A stretch of 64,000 nucleotides of DNA from Acidocella sp. (GTDB taxonomy: Bacteria; Pseudomonadota; Alphaproteobacteria; Acetobacterales; Acetobacteraceae): contig JARLIK010000017.1 of NCBI GenBank assembly GCA_031291755.1, positions 1-64,000 on the forward strand. The letters are read 5' to 3'. The translations under genes and the position numbers were made by a program. The notes under the pieces are model-generated. The model had not been told where the DNA came from. It searched no databases and was given only the letters and a program-made list of their open reading frames with translations. Below are positions 63,949 to 64,000 of the stretch, piece by piece; within the stretch, counting starts at the first letter, position 1, and every line of letters begins with the position of its first letter.

Positions 63949-64000
63949 GGGCACAGCCTCGTCTAATAGCACGTCCACGACAGGATTTACAGGAGAGAGA

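Overview
The window looks like chromosomal DNA of a GC-rich alphaproteobacterium, most likely of the Acetobacteraceae/Acetobacterales. The evidence is the parB-parA-rsmG-mnmG block, the hemE-hemH-hemJ-rho block beside a candidate replication origin, a Hint-domain surface protein of a type common in that group, and dispersed palindromes of the GTCATCCCCGCGAAAGCGGGG kind. The taxon is inferred from gene content only.

Layout. 0-6.4 kb: a partial VOC protein, an AEC transporter, a TetR regulator convergent with a QuiC-type 3-dehydroshikimate dehydratase, and katG. 6.6-11.3 kb: a large TIR-nSTAND-TPR protein and a membrane acyltransferase. 11.3-18.0 kb: a LysR regulator divergent from an SDR, split transketolase and TRAP transporter operon, probably for uptake and breakdown of an unidentified small sugar-like acid or polyol. 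18.0-22.5 kb: a compact RiPP-type operon of a PqqD-like protein, three radical SAM enzymes, a MenA/UbiA-like prenyltransferase and a 52-residue PqqA-like peptide. 22.5-26.3 kb: a convergent frdCAB operon for a Wolinella-type dihaem quinol:fumarate reductase and a small membrane protein. 26.3-33.5 kb: a lipoprotein, a HicA-like protein, an Fsr-type exporter with an AraC regulator, a papain-like amidase, mntR/mntH with a clear MntR operator, and small membrane proteins. 33.6-42.7 kb: pmbA, an M16 peptidase, thrC, hemW, an ABC exporter whose ATPase gene is frameshifted, a histidine phosphatase and a SYLF protein. 42.9-47.3 kb: a 1456-residue repeat protein with a C-terminal Hint domain. 47.4-64.0 kb: the origin-proximal housekeeping region, with parB/parA and a parS-like site, rsmG, mnmG, rpmI-rplT, ppsR, the candidate oriC at about 54.03-54.24 kb, hemE, hemH, hemJ, rho, ahcY and hrcA.

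The most interesting unit is the 18-22.5 kb operon. It resembles PQQ and mycofactocin loci (RRE protein, peptide, radical SAM maturases) but lacks pqqB, pqqC and the mft genes, and adds a polyprenyltransferase of the quinone-biosynthesis family. The radical SAM proteins have lost most SPASM cluster cysteines. It lies against a fumarate reductase of the class that uses low-potential quinones, and an FNR/FixK-like box precedes the operon. I infer, without proof, that it may make a peptide-derived, prenylated redox cofactor (a quinone-like electron carrier) for anaerobic respiration.
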